Of a stretch of 6,718 bases of DNA, positions 5,631 through 6,718 are shown in pieces; the stretch's first letter is position 1, and each line of letters opens with the position of its first letter. The stretch spans positions 59,628-66,345 of the forward strand of contig DCUH01000016.1 in the NCBI GenBank assembly GCA_002327765.1. The letters run 5' to 3'. Source of the stretch: a bacterium UBA2219 (GTDB lineage Bacteria; Desulfobacterota; Deferrimicrobia; Deferrimicrobiales; Deferrimicrobiaceae). The position numbers and the translations under genes were made by a program. The notes beneath the pieces are model-generated. The model was not told the origin of the DNA. It worked only from the letters and a program-made list of their open reading frames with translations, and ran no database searches.

Positions 5631-6718
5631 ATGCCGATCACGGAATTGTTGACGCGCAACGCGAGCCTGTACGGGCAGGAAAGATGCCTCACGGAAATCA
5701 ACCTGGACCTCCAGGAAAGCCATCACGTCACCTGGCGCGATTACGAGCTGATCGAGAACGACCCGGCGGGCGAATACCGCCGGACGATGACCTGGGGCGT
5801 CTTCGAGGAGAAGGCGAACCGCCTGGCCAACCTGCTGCTCAAACGGGGGATCCGGAAAGGCGACAAGGTCGCCATCCTCCTGATGAATTGCCTGGAATGG
5901 CTGCCGATCTACTTCGGAATCCTGAAGACGGGCGCCGTGGCGGTGCCGCTGAACTTCCGGTACACGGCGGAGGAGATCCGGTATTGCCTCGACCTGTCCG
6001 ACGCCGTCGCCATGATCTTCGGGCCGGAATTCATCGGCCGCGTGGAGTCGATCTACGACCGGATAAAGAAGGTGAGGGTCCTCCTGTTCGCCGGGGAGAA
6101 CCGTCCCTCGTTCGCGGAGAACTACGACCGGCTGACCGCCAACTGCCCTTCCGTGGACCCGCGGGTCGCGCTTTCGGACGATGAGGACGCGGCGGTCTAT
6201 TTCTCCTCCGGCACGACCGGCTTTCCAAAGGCCATCCTGCACACGCACGGAAGCGTGCTGTCGGCATGCCATACGGAGCGGCAACACCACGGCCAGGCCC
6301 GGGACGACAATTTCCTGTGCATCCCCCCCCTCTACCACACGGGCGCCAAGATGCACTGGTTCGGGAGCCTCCTGGCGGGCAGCCCGGCCGTGCTTCTGCG
6401 CGGGATCCGCCCCGAATGGATCCTGAGGACGATCTCCGAGGAGAAGATCACGATCGTCTGGCTGCTGGTCCCGTGGGCGCAGGACATCCTGGACGCCGTC
6501 GAAAGCGGCGCCGTGAACCTCGCGGACTACGACCTTTCCCGGTGGAGGATGATGCACATCGGCGCGCAGCCGGTCCCGCCCAGCCTGGTGCATCGCTGGA
6601 AGAAGCATTTCCCCAATCACCTCTACGACACGAACTACGGCCTCAGCGAATCCATCGGCCCGGGCTGCGTCCACCTGGGCACGGAAAACATCCACAAGGT
6701 GGGCGCCATCGGGGTCCC
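5631..6718 (+). CDS. Class I adenylate-forming acyl-CoA synthetase/ligase, N-terminal part (3' end outside window)
   Basis: Enzymes of this family activate a carboxylic acid with ATP to an acyl-adenylate and pass it to coenzyme A. The frame stays open from ATG 5631 to the window edge, giving 362 whole codons, so the small C-terminal domain is missing. The ATP-binding P-loop is YFSSGTTGFPKAI at 190-202, with Ala where many members have Gly after the Lys. Other marks are KGDKVAILLMNCLEW (76-90), GAVAVPLNFRYTAEE (101-115), PPLYHTGAKMHW (232-243, the aromatic/His region near the substrate pocket), HIGAQPVPPSL (309-319) and YDTNYGLSES (332-341), the counterpart of the YGxTE motif. The start fits the family and is preceded by GGGGGCGGGA (5618-5627), a non-standard ribosome site. 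It resembles fatty- or aromatic-acid CoA ligases, but the substrate cannot be read from what is present. It faces away from msrA, with no visible partner gene. Confidence 0.9.
   Translation, partial: MPITELLTRNASLYGQERCLTEINLDLQESHHVTWRDYELIENDPAGEYRRTMTWGVFEEKANRLANLLLKRGIRKGDKVAILLMNCLEWLPIYFGILKTGAVAVPLNFRYTAEEIRYCLDLSDAVAMIFGPEFIGRVESIYDRIKKVRVLLFAGENRPSFAENYDRLTANCPSVDPRVALSDDEDAAVYFSSGTTGFPKAILHTHGSVLSACHTERQHHGQARDDNFLCIPPLYHTGAKMHWFGSLLAGSPAVLLRGIRPEWILRTISEEKITIVWLLVPWAQDILDAVESGAVNLADYDLSRWRMMHIGAQPVPPSLVHRWKKHFPNHLYDTNYGLSESIGPGCVHLGTENIHKVGAIGV

Noticed and set aside
5425..5652. 75-codon plus-strand open frame in the divergent spacer
   Set aside because: It has no ribosome site, no signal or domain, overlaps the ligase start and would cover the regulatory region. 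Probably not a gene.
6323..6330. Run of eight C bases in the ligase gene as a possible phase-variation tract
   Set aside because: It encodes conserved Pro residues (IPPLYHTG) in a metabolic enzyme, is short, and is expected by chance in this base composition.
5340..6695. Minus-strand extension of the msrA frame, giving 730 codons in total
   Set aside because: The part upstream of 5339 is antisense to the acyl-CoA ligase and has no recognisable domain. The hydrophobic N-terminal segment and the ribosome site at ATG 5339 fit a start there.

Overview
This is a GC-rich window (roughly two-thirds G+C by eye) from what is most likely a Gram-negative bacterium. Supporting signs are a lipoprotein signal, exported proteins and a sugar-nucleotide pair of the kind used in lipopolysaccharide or lipid A synthesis. 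The protein flavours suggest a deltaproteobacterial (Desulfobacterota/Desulfuromonadia-like) lineage. That assignment is inference from family resemblance, not from a marker gene.

Layout. Positions 1-621 (+) are the C-terminal part of a 6-phosphofructokinase that starts outside the window. A TATAAT hexamer lies across its stop codon and precedes a 43-residue lipoprotein gene (660-791). A very GC-rich hairpin (799-841) separates this from a 506-residue exported protein (861-2381) that contains an internally duplicated domain and a tyrosine-rich tail. After a 63-base gap with an AT-rich promoter-like patch comes a two-gene unit: a Gfo/Idh/MocA-family NAD(P)-dependent dehydrogenase (2445-3389) and a DegT/DnrJ/EryC1-family PLP aminotransferase (3386-4480). 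Their codons overlap in ATGA. This unit converges on a minus-strand gene for an N-terminally anchored or exported, divergent methionine sulfoxide reductase A (4503-5339). A 291-base divergent intergenic region follows, then a class I adenylate-forming acyl-CoA synthetase/ligase (5631 to the window end) that is cut by the edge.

How the genes work together. The clearest functional unit is the dehydrogenase plus aminotransferase. Such a pair oxidises a sugar-nucleotide hydroxyl to a ketone and then replaces it with an amino group. The best-known matching pairs are GnnA/GnnB (UDP-GlcNAc to the 3-amino form, giving amide-linked lipid A) and WlbA/WlbE (=WbpB/WbpE, acting on UDP-GlcNAc uronic acid). 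No uronic-acid-forming dehydrogenase or acetyltransferase is visible here, which leans toward the GnnA/GnnB reading without proving it. The remaining genes look like unrelated housekeeping or envelope genes: glycolysis, a small lipoprotein, an exported protein of unknown role, envelope oxidative repair and fatty or aromatic acid activation.

I see no tRNA, rRNA, CRISPR array, insertion sequence or phage signature. The very long minus-strand open frames opposite the plus-strand genes are GC-rich shadows. No clearly novel multi-gene system is present. The most interesting items are the sugar-modifying pair, the divergent exported MsrA and the duplicated-domain exported protein.
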